A stretch of 64,000 nucleotides of DNA from Phytophthora sp. 'mugwort' (taxonomy: Eukaryota; Oomycota; Peronosporomycetes; Peronosporales; Peronosporaceae). A model generated the notes under the pieces. It worked only from the letters and a program-made list of their open reading frames with translations, ran no database searches and was not told the origin of the DNA. Position 1 is the first letter of the stretch. Every line of letters begins with the position of its first letter. The stretch covers positions 8,804,001-8,868,000 of the forward strand of contig JAUCEF010000007.1 of assembly GCA_033558025.1 (NCBI GenBank), in the 5' to 3' direction. This document shows positions 22,619-32,802 of the stretch, piece by piece. Made by a program: the position numbers and the translations under genes.

Positions 22619-23107
22619 TCAAGTATCTCTTTCGGAGAGACTCACGCGTGGCGAGCTGTCGGACGTAGTAGCCGCCGGCCCAATCACATACATGTTCAGC
22701 AGCTCCGACGCTGCTCGGCGAGCCACTTCGCTTGGGTCGCGAGGCTCGAAGCCATAATCACGACGTAGCGTGGTAAGCAACAGCCGAGCCATAGGCCGCT
22801 GCGAGCTCGAGATCTGCGGATCAGCAGCAAGCTGTTGCTCTTGGACTTGGTCCAAAGGATTTGGTGACGACACCAGATCCCATGGGGTCATCTTCTGTTC
22901 CCCGCGAAGGTAGCGGAGGCGCTTTGCGCAAGGCTCGTGGAGTCGAGAGCTCGAAGGGATTCGGAGCGCGCAGTAGGCGGCGCGGGTTCGGCGAGCGGAC
23001 TCAGTGTAGTCGACCATCTCTTCACCTTCCTCAAGGTCGGCAAAGACGGTGTCTCGCGCAAAGCGCGTGGGGGCACTGCCGCTAGCAGCTTCGCCGCCTC
23101 CACTCAT
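22619..23107 (-). CDS. Unrecognised ORF, probably element-derived
   Basis: A 162-codon minus-strand ORF from the ATG at 23107. It opens with a Gly/Ala/Ser segment and an acidic patch (DLEEGEEMVDY), then a Leu/Arg-rich helical region (MARLLLTTLRRDYGFEPRDP), and ends in a Ser/Thr stretch. I do not recognise the family. Below it, at 22069-22610, minus-strand coding-like pieces in changing frames (WETSWEDEGQFQSWVEGARK at 22392-22610, then Pro/Ala/Ser-rich sequence around the G22 tract) may be the broken remainder of the same gene. It lies between an LTR and a Mutator-like transposase, so mobile origin is likely but unproven. Confidence 0.35.
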   Translation of the reverse strand: MSGGGEAASGSAPTRFARDTVFADLEEGEEMVDYTESARRTRAAYCALRIPSSSRLHEPCAKRLRYLRGEQKMTPWDLVSSPNPLDQVQEQQLAADPQISSSQRPMARLLLTTLRRDYGFEPRDPSEVARRAASELLNMYVIGPAATTSDSSPRVSLSERDT

Positions 23108-23534
23108 GGTCTTTTGACCGTATCGACGCTAGTGCGCTGAGTGATACTCTCGCACCGAGAGTCACGAGGGTGCGGGTGGCGAGCGGTCGGATACTTCTCC
23201 CGTACGGGGTGATGGGGATAACGAAGGTGTCTGAGCCAAAGCGGGGCTTAGCCCGAGGCGAGAGCACTCGCTCCAGTGGTTCGCTGTTACAATTCCTCAA
23301 TATGCCTTCGATAGAACAGGAAAAATGCCACGCCAGTGCAAGACCATCCACCGCCAACACCGTCCAGCTGGCACAGAAACAGATTCGTCGACCCCAATCA
23401 CGCGACGACTTCGCCGATGCATCTGGGCCCGGCACTATCAGCGCTGATAGCAACGACCCAACGCAGGCTTTCATTCTTCATCTACCAGTGGCTGTTTTTT
23501 CTATCCCGCTGCTCGCATCGGAATCATCAATGGC

Positions 23535-25000
23535 TTGTACACCCCCATCACGGATATGTCGGCCTACTCATCGACTACCGACGCCTCCGAGCCCGTCGAA
23601 GATGATCTTGCACAATCCGGAAATGAGAGCGAAGCTCAAATCGGAGCGTTGCTGGATGAAATCTTTTTGGCCCCTCCACCTCCTCTTCCTCGACCTGCAT
23701 CAACACTTGTCAACATCAACGGGCACCAGTACACGCGCTGCGCTCGCTCGCGCATAAGGACCACCTATCGCGGTAGCTTCTATCGTCAGTTCTCCTACCG
23801 AGACAAGTGCGAGCTGTTCGCTGGATCCGACGTGTATACCAACTTCATCCCGCACTCTTGCTAAGCCACTGTTGTGGATGTGCGGTTGGCCGAAACGTCA
23901 GGGCCGAGGTGGAAGACATTATGGACGTAATCCGCCTTGAGCAGACCGCAAACCAAATTTTGACCTTGATTAACAACGAGTTTACCTCGGCCGCGAGAAC
24001 ACGGTTCTAGTTGGGCTAACTAGGACCCAAATGACATCGCATGCTTACCGTGTTCGTCGTCTTCGCTTTGGTGGAGAATTCCACGGCCAAACTGAAGTCG
24101 AGCCGCTACCTATGGTCACGGGAACAAACCTAAACTTCTTCCAATTATACTATAGCTACCGCGATGGCGAGAAACTTGAGCACGGCTGTGGATGGGCTCA
24201 CCTGTCGCTTCTTCGGCTACTCAAATATAGATGAACGACTCTCTTTATTGATGGTACCTTCCAATGCGCCCCTTCCCCGTTTGTCCAGTGCGTGGTGGCC
24301 ATGTGTCACGACGCCTCGACGAACTGCTACATTCCGGTCTTCTACTCGCCCGCAAACGGGCGCTTGCACACCACGTACTGGAACATCCTGCACTTCCTCA
24401 TCGTGGCGGCCGACCATCAAATCGACCCTGAATCAGTCACTAGAGACTATGAAGCCGCTTTGATTTCGACTATTCCAGACCAGCTTCCCAACACGACCAT
24501 CAATGGTTGCCTCTCTTCCACTCGAAGCAGGCAATCCGCCGACGCATGAAGTATCTGAGAATCTGCAAGCCACAGGCTCGCTTCGCAATGGAGTGTGGAG
24601 CAATTGACGTGCTCATAGTTATTCCAGCGGGACAAGTTTCGATGCTTGTGAAAATTTTTGTCAAGCAGTAAATTCAGCGTCGGTGCCAGGAAGAGCGCGT
24701 GGCGTATTCCACGAAGAAATGTTTTTTCTGGTCATACTTTGATCGCACGTGGCTAATGCCGTACCCGATTGAGCTGTGGGACGTGCATGGCATCCACCAC
24801 GGGTGATCAATAGGACTAACAACCCGCTGGGCTGTTCAGCAGGAAACAAAATGCCCAATTCCCCGCCCCATACCCGAGGCCTCCAACTTTCATCAGGATG
24901 ATCGATCGAATTTCTCGCTTGCGCGTCCAGTTCCTCCGTACTAGCCCGTCGTACTAGGGGCCCTACCACCGGCCATACGAACTTCCAATCGCAGCCCGGG
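23535..25000 (+). pseudogene. Mutator-like (MULE) transposase, decayed
   Basis: Plus-strand pieces of a MULE transposase in changing frames. First comes an N-terminal zinc-finger-like or FLYWCH-like part (YTRCARSRIRTTYRGSFYRQ near 23730), then SHAYRVRRLRFGG near 24034. The DDE core follows: IDGTFQCAPSPFVQCVVAMC near 24247, then TRDYEAAL near 24440 and GCLFHSKQAIRRRMKYLRI near 24508 (after a frameshift). The C-terminal YFDRTWLMPYPIELWDVHG and RTNNPLG come near 24735-24830. The two expected Asp (IDGT, RDYE) are still there. Frameshifts and stops disrupt it. No terminal inverted repeats were found. Confidence 0.75.
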
Positions 25001-26548
25001 TTACTTAACGCTGCTCACCGTAACAACCACGATCACAACCCGCCCAAGTCGCTCACTACCAGCTGACACGGGACCATCACCAAACGCGTGATGGTCCCGT
25101 GCCATCCACGTTCGCAGAACGCTCGACCAAAAGGCCAATGACAAGTCAGTAGTTGGTGTTTTTAAGCGTTCTTTATGCATTTTCTCTGCGGGGGGTTGCA
25201 CTTAGTATCAGCGTAGGTGACGTAAGATCCAAATCAACTCGTCTTCTGAATTCATATGCGGTGATGAATAATAACTTATGCATCTTGGCGCCAAGGCCTT
25301 TCAGCTATTGTCACACCACGACAAAGATGTACAACGGCAGCGCCAACCACGACGCGAGTCAACTACGGCAGCTCCGGTCCCCGACGGCTGCACGACTCCC
25401 AATGCGATTCACGCCCCAGAGACGACTACGCCCGTCACGCGGGAGCCAATAATGGATCCGCCGTCACCAGAGTCAACGACGCTGGCGACGACTACTCCGT
25501 GCCCGATACAACTGATCCAGCTACTTTAGAGCCCCCGTGATGCCAGCTCTAGCTACGTCATGTTTCGAGGCGGATCCGTCAACAAATGCGACGTCGTGTC
25601 CAACTACGGCAAAGCCTGCAACGCCACTGCCAACGACCCCAGAGACGGATACACAGATCTTTCGACAACGCTTGTCCGCACATGACTGAGGCGTCAATTC
25701 TGTCTCCGACGACGTCATGCGCTCCAACGACGATCGACGAAACCGGCAACACTTTGCTCGACGGCCACATGCATAAATACGAGAGAGTCTACCACAAAGT
25801 TTCTGATGAGCTGTTCCCTTGGCAAACCGGCTCGCGCAGCGCAGGACGTACCTTCACGACTGGTCGCCATCGTCGATCCTCGCGCCTTGTCCGAAAGAAG
25901 GTAAGTAAGTCTATCGCAAACGGTGCTACACAAACGATGGTTTATCCCTTTTCGATAGGCGAAGATGGGCCACGTTTTCTCGCAGCTGATCGTTTTTGTT
26001 TGGTTGATCGAAATTTTGGTCTTTAACGTTATACCCAAAGTAGACCCGACCCATATATGGCCCGCAAAATACGTTATCCTGGAGTTGTCCACAAAACAGT
26101 ATTTCGCTGCACGAGTATCCGGTGCTACGTGGCCCCTGCAGTCGCATTGTTTTCCTGAGTAAACTTCCCCACCTTCACTACGTGGCGCCTCCTTGGCCGC
26201 GAACACCTTGCACTCGACTAACGGCTACAGGCTGTAGCAAAATATGACTCACAATTATTAAAAAAAACTACAATTATTCGCCGCGAATATTGACGCCAGC
26301 TTCACTGTCAACTCCGCGACGACGATCGCCAATTGTTCCGCCCTCGTCATTTTCGCATCACACCGGCCAAACTTGGTGTCGCCATGTAAAGGACCATCTT
26401 CGCGAGGCCCGACCATGGCCCAGCACGAAAAGCACAACGCCTGTCCACCACATACAAAAAGCAACTACGATATACCGGTTAGATGGGCACAGCCCGGTAT
26501 CCCGCGGATTCTGCGCAGTACCTTTCAGGTTTGTATTGAGAGAAGAGC
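25000..26548. other. Decayed sequence downstream of the MULE, no clear gene
   Basis: Thr/Pro-rich readings on the plus strand (25278-25529) and a basic stretch (RHRRSSRLVRKK near 25870) could be the far C-terminus or cargo of the MULE. Nothing else is recognised. An exact hairpin lies at 25067-25101. Confidence 0.35.
25067..25101. repeat. Perfect 14-bp inverted repeat with 7-base loop
   Basis: CACGGGACCATCAC at 25067-25080 and its exact reverse complement at 25088-25101, loop CAAACGC. It could be a foldback of a small element or chance; no terminator role is implied in a eukaryote. Confidence 0.8.
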
Positions 26549-28670
26549 ATGGTGACCCGACGCCGCTGTGCCGCGCTGCTGCTGTTGTTGCTGCTGCTAC
26601 AGACGCTGGGAGTGTCCGCCAGCGAGCGCTTCATGCTCTCCCGGACGGGCAATGCGAGCACACTCCCCTCAGGCGAGACGAAAGTGCCATTGGAGCTCTC
26701 TTCCGCCGTCCTCACTGACCTCCTGGCGACATCACAGGATTTCTCACCCGTCCATCTGAGTTCGTACGTGGCTGGAGGCGAGTGGACAATCAGTAATTGG
26801 AGCGCGTCACTTTCACAGATGCTGTCGGAACGTGGTGTCTCCGAAAAGACGGTGCTAGTGGACGTGCAGCTCTCGGATGTGCTGGACGTGGCCGTCTCCC
26901 AACTACTAGTGCAGACGGACGTCACGCCGCTGGAGAGCGTAGACCTGGCGCTGTATTTTGGCAGTAATGCGCTGGCAGGACTCTCGGGACTCGTGCTGGT
27001 CCACGTGGACGGCATGAAGACGACGTTCGAGAACCAATGGCTGCCCGCGGGGGTGGATCTGAACCAACTGTAAGACAGGACAATAGAGATTAGGGAGAAT
27101 ACGGACTTGGTTCTCATTGTTATACTTGTTGCTATTTGTAGGATCTTTGATGGGGCAACTGTGGAGAACTTGGAGCTGGAGTCGACCGTAGCGATCCAGC
27201 AGGTGGTGATCCGGAAGAGCAACCTGTCGTTCCCGACGGCGGTGCTGGGACTAGAGACTACAGTGACAACGCTGTATGTTGAGGGGTGGTTAATGTCGTT
27301 GATGGGGTGAGAGTATGCTGTACTAACACTTGATTTGGTTGTGGTGATGTAGGATTTTGGAGTTTAATACGATCTTGGGGCCGATTGAGTTGACGGAGGA
27401 CGAGTACACTCGGCTGTTGAACATCTCGGACTTCCGGGCTACAGGGAACACTGTGGATACGACGGGCAGTGGATCGTCGTCGTGCGTGAAAGAGGAAAGC
27501 ATTGGCGAGCTGGCCATTTGCATTGTGAACGACGTGGAGAGCACGACTACTTCTTTCCATCCTGGAAACGATGGCAGAGCCAGGGGACGCATGCGAACCA
27601 CTGGATCGCGTGAGACCAATTCGACCATCAATACCAACAGTACTCATAGTGCACTGTCGATCACTGGTATTGTACTGGCTTGCGCGTGCACAGTGGTTCT
27701 GGTAGTGGTCCTTTCATTCTTTCGTCGGTTTAAGAGGAAGGCGAGCAAATTCGTCGACGAACGCCTGACGTTCAATAATCGTGAGGAAGGTTTGCTTGGG
27801 GGTCGCACGAGCGAGGCTGAGTTGGAACCTTCGCCGTCGGGAGATGTGAAGATTTTGGCTGACATGGATCTTGGCAAGGACCAGGTGACACTTTACAAGA
27901 AGTTAGGCATTCAAGGTCTGTGGCTTGGCGAGTACCAAGATACGAAAATTGTTGCGCTGAAATTTGTGCCACGAGAGTTGAAGATGAACATTATGAGCCT
28001 GAATGCAGTCCGGCTGTCGTACGTCCCGCTTCGACACAATAATATTGTGACCTTCTTGGGATCCAGTTGGACAGATCGCGAAGAGGTCCTTATCGTGGTG
28101 GAGCACATGCCTCAGGGCAGCTTGCGATCCGTATTGGCAGATGACAAGATCGAGCTTACGTGGCCCCAGCGGCTCAATATGAGCAAGGATATTTGCAGCG
28201 GATTGGACTTCATTCGCTCCATTCAAGGAAGCAACTTGTCGCGTAATCTGACATCTAAAAGTGTGCTCGTTGACGCACAGCTCACGTGTAAGCTTGATAT
28301 CTTCGACTATGCATCGAGTCTGCGGACAGACTTGGTGCCTGTGCGGTCGTATGGGCATGGAGATATCGCAAGTCGGGCGCCCGAACTCCTCAAGGGTGAA
28401 GAGATCACAAGTGCTGCTGAGGTGTATGCGCTTGGTGTTATTTTCTGTGAGATTTCGTCGCGCTGTAAACTGTTTGAGCACGCATCGAAGGAACGTGGAC
28501 ATACCATGGGCGACATTTTTATTGCGACCGAGGTGGTTACGCAGCGCTTGAAACCAGTACCCGCAGAGGACGCTCCTGATGGCTTTCGTGAATTGACTCT
28601 GCGGTGTCTGTCGTACGAGCCTTTAGTACGACCGAATGTTAGCGAGATCTTGAGTATGATTCCTAAATAA
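26549..28670 (+). CDS. Receptor-like TKL-type pseudokinase, three exons
   Basis: Proposed model: join(26549..27069, 27142..27273, 27353..28670), 656 residues. Both introns are under 80 bp, GT-AG, phase 2, and the second contains TACTAAC, a textbook branch site. Residues 1-25 form a strong signal peptide. The ectodomain (26-318) has leucine-rich spacing. The middle exon is exactly 132 nt (44 residues) and could be a repeat module. One transmembrane helix lies at 319-342, followed by basic RRFKRK. The kinase fold follows from about 398, with VALKF (Lys 421) and APE near RAPELL. The glycine loop is poor, the HRD position reads S-R-N (513-516 region) and DFG reads D-Y-A (536-538), so catalysis is doubtful. 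It converges on the DNA glycosylase gene with 18 bp between stops. Confidence 0.85.
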
Positions 28671-28688
28671 ACTGTATAAGAAAACATG

Positions 28689-29811
28689 CTACTCTTGCTT
28701 CACTACACTTGGTTCGTTTGGAGATGGCGTCCAAGGAATCTTGTGAAGGCGCTGCGCAAGCTGTTGATAGGGCAGCGTACGTTGCGCCGTTGTCATGGCA
28801 GCGCGGCCACTAGAGCTTGGAAGGACCCAGACCTCGCTATCCGCGCGGAGCTCGTGCGGCCACCCAGGAGGAAGTTTTGTTTGCTTGCCATAGTTTTCAA
28901 TCTTGGACAACGGTGGCGAAAACAGCCAGCTGAACTGCCGCTTGCCGGAGAACGCAATGAGTATCGGGGCGTGGCCATGTTTGCACGGTGTCGCTCGAGC
29001 TTCTTCGCCGTCTTGATGCTCCATAGCGACCCAAGAGAGGTCACTATGGTCACTCAGGCAGACTTGGACGGCATGGCGACGCAGACGCTGGAAGAAGCTG
29101 TCCCGCCAGGCCTCCACTGGTTATCACAGAAAAGATGAGCTGGTGCACTTCCCTTGACAATCGAAAACTGCTCGTACTTGTTGCCTTGCCGTATTTTGAA
29201 GCATCATTTCCTGGCTGTAGCATGGACAATAACATCAACACAATCAGGAAGGCAAGATTCGGTACTACTTGTCTGTCCGTACCTCTAATCCTATCGACGT
29301 GAAGCCCACACCATGAACATGAGGCATAATGTTTTGCTCGACAATCCTCACCGTAGAAGGAAAGACGCCCTCCCACGAGTTAGGCGACAGTGTCCCCGTC
29401 AGCAACATCCACATTCGATTTGTTGGGTTGCTACATGAATCCAGACAATTAGTGCACACCCAAGTCTATTAGGTGGTCTCATACTCACCTGTAGGAATAA
29501 CCAGTCTTCCACGCATGATCCGACGGGTTGTGGCCGACAATAAGCAGGCGGAGACGACGTTCACGGTAATGCGCACAAGGCAGAGCTCGCTCAAAGCAGT
29601 CGTCGCAGATGGCGTGCCAACGTTCCTGCCACTTGCCGCTGTCTTGAGCTTCTTGCTCGCTCTCGGGCTCCTTGCGCGTCTTTTTCCTCCGCTTGACGGG
29701 GATCTTAGCGACGGCCATCGCTGTGTCCATAACACTGAGAGGGATGTCCTCTGCATCCTCGTCGCGCTCGCGCTTGCCGCCATAGCGGAACCGGTCGAAG
29801 ATCCCGGCCAT
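28689..29811 (-). CDS. TDG: MUG/TDG-family mismatch DNA glycosylase, four exons
   Basis: No single ORF shows this gene. Splicing complement(join(28689..29116, 29178..29214, 29283..29430, 29489..29811)) gives 311 residues with phase kept at every junction and GT-AG introns of 58-68 bp. The family removes uracil or thymine from G:U and G:T mispairs in base excision repair. The order is a basic NLS-like KRRKKTRK (about 40-47), then GHNPS at 93-97 (the catalytic Asn motif, GINPG in TDG) and NRMWMLLTG after the first junction. VGFTSIGLE then PGNDASKYGKA span the next junctions, APILIAFSGKRQF follows, and LPPGWPHE with VLPSSSGRAA closes the fold. Exon 3 is a 37-nt microexon. An upstream in-frame ATG at 29829 would add six residues; I prefer 29811. 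Confidence 0.87.
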
Positions 29812-30018
29812 GCTACAGTAACACGGCAAACTAATGATGGGGTGGAATTAGTTTGGTTTGGGTTAAAAAAGTAGTGGCTTCGTTCTGTATCTCTTCAGTA
29901 AGGTTTATTTGATAATTGTCTAATTGCACACCAGCATAAAGAACGTTTGCAATTGAGTTATTTAATAGTTGTCGGCATCCCGCGGTCACTCAGCACACTC
30001 ACGAACGAATAATATCCA

Positions 30019-31461
30019 TCATTTACCACCTTTCACTTCTTTCAGCAGCTTAAACCGTTTGCTAAAGTGAGCAATTGCCGAATCTATCACCTCATCTGGC
30101 CGATTATCGTCGATCTGGCCTGTGAATTGAATGTAGCTCTTGGAGCCGCCATATCGATCGAAAAGTGCTCTGGCATGAACTGGCATGAAGAAATCTTTCT
30201 TCGAGGCGCTGATAAAAAGGCACGGCAGTGTGAAGTATGGAACTGCGTCGAGCAATCGAACATCGCGGAAATTGAATCCCCCAGCGTTGCCGATTGAATT
30301 AGCCAATATTTTCTGTACCGCTGTGACCATCGCCGACGGGAAGAACAGACTGCGTCGCTCGGCGCTCTTCGTGATCATCTGAAGCATATCCCAGATAACT
30401 TGCTCCATGTCTCCATACGCGCTGTCTGCCGTCAGCGCAAAAATGAACTGATCGTCTACTGCACTGCTGGTAGAGCGCTTAAAACCCTGTAAGCAAGCTC
30501 TACCACCGTTTGTCTTGCAAGACTGCTGGATAAGTCGGTAGATCGCTGTCGGGTTTAATCCCTGCACAGAGACGTTGTCGATAGCGAGCAGGACAAAATC
30601 TCCATTTGCGGCGCTGTACTTGCTCAATCGGAATTGTAACCCTGTCAATGGAGGAATACAGAGAATATGATGATTATCCTTGTCCTCCACGACGTCCAGC
30701 CTTTTTGCTTCATTTCTGGAGAGCCACATAGTTTCATAATGATACGGCATGCGCTCCTTTACATGCAGCAGCACCGCTGCCGATCCAATATCACGTCCCC
30801 AGATTCCCACGGCTGACGCTCGTCCCGTAGCATACAGATAGTCCACGACCGTACGCAAGTCGTCATGTTCAAAGTACCCGAACGACACGCGACCACCGCC
30901 GGAAAGCCCCGAGCCTGATAGATCCATTGCGAACAGCGAGAAGCCCGCTGCCAGCACTTTGTGGCTCAAGTAGACGCACTCTTTGCGCGAGCTGGACATG
31001 CCGTGCAGGTAGATGATACACGGATACACGTCCACAGCATGCTCTGCATGCTGACTGCTCCAACTCGAGTTGCTACTGCTGTCAGTGCTGATACGATCCG
31101 CCAGCGGCTCCTCCACGGAACAGGCCAGGGATATTTTCTCCTCCTCAATGTTCATCGAGGACGTTGATGACGAGCTCGCTAATTCTGCAATGGGGTCTGC
31201 GTCTCTCGCTGCTCTACGACGCCAGAAGCTGCAAGCCAAGATCTCCCCTCGCGCGTTCTGCAGATTGAAGTCTTCGCGCACGAACTCTTCGGTCTCGCTA
31301 TACTCACAGTTCATGAGAGAGAACTGGCGATCGCCCAGCTCCCGCACCGAGTACTGAGCACGCACAGGGCTGGCGATAGACTGCACCAGCTGCTCGTACG
31401 TCTCGGAGAAGAGATTCCACCAGCTCCCGAGGCTGTTGGCGTGCAGTTCGCGCTTGTTCAT
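30019..31461 (-). CDS. Alpha/beta-hydrolase fold protein, likely non-catalytic
   Basis: A 480-residue ORF of the plant/protist family that starts YEQLV..PVRAQY. Features in order: N-terminal family block (22-80), a Ser/Glu-rich insert (95-140), oxyanion strand CIIYLHGMSSSRKE (148-161), MDLSGSGLSGG (179-189), elbow WGRDIG (221-226), an insert of about 60 residues (273-330) that looks PDZ-like (FVLLAIDNVSVQGL), FISASKKDF with the expected acid (Asp 423), and GQIDDNRP near 448-455. The nucleophile position, normally Ser in GRSMG, is Asp 224. The catalytic His in the usual GDHN is Asp 452. So two of three triad residues are gone. A 5' exon is possible: AG|GTAAGC at 31563 and an acceptor right before this ATG would join 31564..31599 (MEIFQDGELEAE) in frame. 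Confidence 0.8.
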   Translation of the reverse strand: MNKRELHANSLGSWWNLFSETYEQLVQSIASPVRAQYSVRELGDRQFSLMNCEYSETEEFVREDFNLQNARGEILACSFWRRRAARDADPIAELASSSSTSSMNIEEEKISLACSVEEPLADRISTDSSSNSSWSSQHAEHAVDVYPCIIYLHGMSSSRKECVYLSHKVLAAGFSLFAMDLSGSGLSGGGRVSFGYFEHDDLRTVVDYLYATGRASAVGIWGRDIGSAAVLLHVKERMPYHYETMWLSRNEAKRLDVVEDKDNHHILCIPPLTGLQFRLSKYSAANGDFVLLAIDNVSVQGLNPTAIYRLIQQSCKTNGGRACLQGFKRSTSSAVDDQFIFALTADSAYGDMEQVIWDMLQMITKSAERRSLFFPSAMVTAVQKILANSIGNAGGFNFRDVRLLDAVPYFTLPCLFISASKKDFFMPVHARALFDRYGGSKSYIQFTGQIDDNRPDEVIDSAIAHFSKRFKLLKEVKGGK

Positions 31462-32314
31462 CTGTTATCAGATGGAGAGACGGTAGTTAAAGCTTCGTAT
31501 ACAAAGGGAAGGCGTCGTGTTTTGTAGGCGATAGAGTAGGGATTATAGAGGCAGCAGGCTTACCTCGGCCTCAAGCTCGCCGTCTTGGAATATCTCCATG
31601 GCGCTGTAGGGTGACACAAGTGACCGGCCTTCCTTGAGAGGGGCCAGCGTGAGTCCAGTGCGGCACTTTCGGTAATGGCAGTGCATCAGCAATAAGAGTA
31701 GTGTATCTGTCCAAGTAAGTTTAAAGTTGTGGATCATGTTAGGGAAAAGCTACGTGGAGCGAGGAAGACTGTATAATTAAATGGGAGACTAAAGCCCGTT
31801 TTATCCACAAGAGCGTATACATTGGCCGCGTTTACGGCGGGGACGCAAAGGTAACTTATAGCGGAAAGCCACCATCCATTCCTCAATATTGTGTAAGTTT
31901 AAGACTCCATGGCTCAACAACAGAGCTTTCACACTGCTCGCAAATCGCGACAGTGTCCATTCGTAGTTATTTAAGTGAGTCCCAGCGGCAGCTTGAGATG
32001 GGGTAGCGTAAGGAATTAGGACTTCTAGGGAATTCGCCGTGCATACCTGCCGTTTCGTATGGAATTCTGGGTGCTCTTTGCACGATGAATTCCACGAATG
32101 CAAAATGGCACATACAAAAGACAAGTGAAACATCCTAAATGGCAAAACGCACTGGAATTCACCGTGCAATTTGCACGACGCAAGCACGCGGGCACATTAG
32201 AAATGCCGGAGTGTACCAGGCATCATGTTCCAACAAATAAGCGAGCCGACCGCCAGGGTTCAACTCGATGGCAGAATGAGGAAGGAGCTACAGCTCACGA
32301 TGAAGCGCTTGGAG
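31462..32314. other. Intergenic, possible 5' exon of the hydrolase gene
   Basis: Contains the candidate upstream exon of the hydrolase (31564-31599, perhaps to 31737) and a minus-strand open frame at 31801-32187 without family resemblance. GAATTC next to TTGCACG recurs several times between 32030 and 32180. Nothing else is supported. Confidence 0.35.
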
Positions 32315-32802
32315 TTAGGGAGATGGATGTAACCAAGTCAAAGATGCAGAGAAGGCCAACAGCAAAGCCGCGCTACCCAGTTGCCAGGTGAGGCCAGAGT
32401 CTACACGCAGCACTTCGTGGCGTTAAGACAGTACAAAGGACGGCATCCACCAGTATACGATCTCGTTGAAGGCCATAATGACGTGAGAAAAAGCACCGTG
32501 CGAGCCAAGCATGAAGGCAATACCTGAGCAGACAGTAAATCAAATGCTGAAGCTGTTTAATTAGTAGTTAGAGTTACCTCGCATGCTAAAATACGCCATG
32601 GTAGCTGCTCTAGCCTGCGCGATCTTCCCTTGTCGGATGTGGACCTAAACGGTAAACGAGATTTCGCCTGCTCGAAGAGAAGCCCAGCAGCTTCGGTAGA
32701 ACGGCGTGCTCGGTCGACCTCCCCCATCGTTAAAAGAGCTTCAGTTACGAGCATCAATCGCTGTAGCTTAGCCTGACGAATCTTTGCCAATGTCGTCGCC
32801 AT
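32315..32802 (-). pseudogene. Small membrane protein gene, broken or misresolved
   Basis: From the ATG at 32802, 75 codons of helical sequence (LMLVTEALLTMGEVDRARRS) end at GAG|GTAACT (donor at 32577). After an acceptor ..CTGCTCAG at 32524, two hydrophobic stretches are read: FMLGSHGAFSHVIMAFNEIV with YWWMPSFVLS, and after a TAA in the same frame LTWQLGSAALLLAFSASLTW, ending at 32315. The phase of the donor does not match the hydrophobic frame, so an unrecognised splice, a sequence error or true decay must be invoked. I do not recognise the family. A small protein with two membrane spans is the best description. Confidence 0.4.

Noticed and set aside
28686..29138. 150-codon plus-strand ORF
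   Set aside because: Antisense to the last exon of the MUG/TDG glycosylase.
31801..32391. Overlapping ORFs on both strands (31801-32187 minus, 32098-32391 plus)
   Set aside because: No family signal, no splice logic, and composition not different from the surrounding intergenic DNA.
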